Assembly: GCA_031127185.1 (NCBI GenBank)
Contig: JARIET010000175.1
Location: 1-6,271, forward strand
Direction: 5' to 3'
DNA from: Gemmatimonadota bacterium
GTDB lineage: Bacteria > Gemmatimonadota > Gemmatimonadetes > Gemmatimonadales > Gemmatimonadaceae
Length of the DNA: 6,271 nt
In this document: positions 5,449 to 6,271 of the stretch, piece after piece
How the letters are laid out: every line of letters starts with the position of its first letter
Numbering within the stretch: the stretch's first letter is position 1
The notes under the pieces: generated by a model
What the model saw: the letters and a program-made list of their open reading frames with translations, nothing else
The model's database searches: none
What the model was told of the DNA's origin: nothing
Program-made: the position numbers and the translations under genes

Positions 5449-6271
5449 CTGCCGTGAACGCAGTCGCCGATGCCGCACGCGGCCGGCGGCTCGTCGAGGT
5501 CGCTGTCCCGCTCCCGTTCTTCGGGACCCTCACGTTCGACGCGGCTCCGGTCACGCGACACCCGGTGGTTCGCGGTTCGCGTGTGCTGGTTGCGGTACGC
5601 GGCCGCAAGGTGATTGGCATCTGCACTGGCGACACGCCCGCCAACGCACCGTCGCGGGCACCCGAGAAAGCAGACAAGATCAAGCCGGTCCTCGACGCGC
5701 TCGACGCCGAGCCGGTCTTCCTGCCGGATCTGCTGGAAGTGTGTGGATGGATCGCCGACTACTACGTGGCCCCGGTGGGGCTGGTGCTTCGCGCGGCGCT
5801 ACCCATCGCGCTCGGCGCTGCCAGGCGCCCAGATCCAGCGGTGAAGACCAAGCGCATCCTGACCATCGCGCGTGAGCTGCCGACGCTTACCGAGCGTGAC
5901 GCCGCGTTCAAGCGCGCACCGCAACAGCGCGCGCTGTACGAGTTCATCGAGGCACAGGGTCGGCGTGTGGAGGCGGATCGCGCGCTCGGTACGCTGGGTT
6001 GTTCGCCCGCAACCGTGACGGCGCTGGTGAAGCGCGGATTCGCGGCGGTGGAACGGGAAACGGTGAATCGCGATCCCTTTGCCTCGCGCGATTCTAGTGG
6101 GTCGCTGAACCCCGTCACCCCGACGCCCCAGCAAGCTGGAGTGATCGCAGCACTGAAGGCTGCGGACCCGGGTAGTGTGACGTTGCTGCATGGCGTCACC
6201 GGCAGCGGAAAGACGCTGGTGTATCTCGAGCTGCTCCATGAGGTGGTTGAGAACCGCGGGCAGGCGGCGAT
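5445..6271 (+). CDS. priA: Primosomal protein N' (PriA replication-restart helicase), 3' end cut by window
   Basis: PriA recognises stalled or repaired replication forks, unwinds DNA 3' to 5' and starts reloading of the replicative helicase. The frame is open from GTG 5445 to the window edge, giving 275 of the usual 700-800 residues. VEVAVPLPFFGTLTFD (17-32) and GSRVLVAVRGRKVIGIC (44-60) form the N-terminal 3'-end-binding domain. KIKPVLDALDAEPVFLPDLL (78-97) and the following WIADYYVAPVGLVLRAALP (102-120) are classic PriA segments leading into the winged-helix domain. TPQQAGVI (227-234) precedes the Walker A motif GVTGSGKT (250-257; K256). The DEAH box, zinc-binding cysteines and later helicase motifs lie beyond the window. 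The start is GTG 5445, overlapping the kinase stop as GTGA; GTG 5454, with AGGG ten bases upstream, is a credible alternative. Translation is probably coupled to the kinase. Confidence 0.95.
   Translation, partial: MTAVNAVADAARGRRLVEVAVPLPFFGTLTFDAAPVTRHPVVRGSRVLVAVRGRKVIGICTGDTPANAPSRAPEKADKIKPVLDALDAEPVFLPDLLEVCGWIADYYVAPVGLVLRAALPIALGAARRPDPAVKTKRILTIARELPTLTERDAAFKRAPQQRALYEFIEAQGRRVEADRALGTLGCSPATVTALVKRGFAAVERETVNRDPFASRDSSGSLNPVTPTPQQAGVIAALKAADPGSVTLLHGVTGSGKTLVYLELLHEVVENRGQAA

Noticed and set aside
4222..5478. Long minus-strand frame of 418 codons opposite the zinc-ribbon kinase
   Set aside because: It is an antisense shadow of a clear kinase gene in GC-rich DNA; its translation is His/Arg/Val-rich with no domain pattern, and it overlaps the antitoxin gene out of frame.
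5762..6239. Two minus-strand frames opposite priA
   Set aside because: Both are Ser/Arg/Ala-rich shadows; the plus strand encodes unmistakable PriA segments through the Walker A motif.
1..6271. CRISPR arrays, tRNA or rRNA genes, insertion sequences, phage genes
   Set aside because: I saw no regularly spaced repeats, cloverleaf-like sequence, transposase motif, terminal inverted repeats or phage-type proteins on either strand.

Overview
This 6.3 kb stretch is high-GC, densely coded bacterial DNA. The best clue to the organism is the large minus-strand Ser/Thr kinase: an N-terminal PknB-like kinase, one membrane helix, a FlgO/TolB-N-like domain, then a TPR tail. This layout is characteristic of Gemmatimonadota and some neighbouring phyla. 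Assignment to a Gemmatimonas-like organism is an inference from architecture and base composition, not a proven identification.

Layout, left to right. (1) 5-943 (+): a class II-type histone deacetylase-family metal hydrolase with all catalytic residues; its true start may lie just left of the window. (2) 944-1174: a 231 bp gap between convergent genes, with a strong GC-rich hairpin and a second inverted repeat, and no convincing gene. (3) 1175-3550 (-): the 791-residue membrane-anchored kinase. (4) 3551-3651: a short spacer with a weak inverted repeat. (5) 3652-4364 (-): a two-gene toxin-antitoxin operon, with a ribbon-helix-helix antitoxin first and a PIN-domain (VapC-type) toxin second, joined by a 4-base GTGA overlap. 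(6) 4365-4449: a compact control region between divergent genes, with TATGGCCAT(A/G) palindromes repeated 21 bp apart, probably the antitoxin's operators. (7) 4450-5448 (+): a soluble Ser/Thr kinase with an N-terminal four-cysteine zinc ribbon. (8) 5445-6271 (+): the start of priA (primosomal protein N'), cut by the window edge just after the Walker A motif and joined to the kinase by another GTGA overlap.

How they fit together. The zinc-ribbon kinase and PriA look like one translationally coupled operon. It recalls the priA-def-fmt-rsmB-phosphatase-kinase neighbourhood of Firmicutes, with the kinase on the other side of priA. The toxin-antitoxin pair sits between the two kinases, and its operators abut the start region of the kinase-priA operon, so cross-regulation is possible but unproven. 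All gene families here are known. I found no clearly new system; the most interesting points are the kinase-priA coupling and the shared divergent control region.
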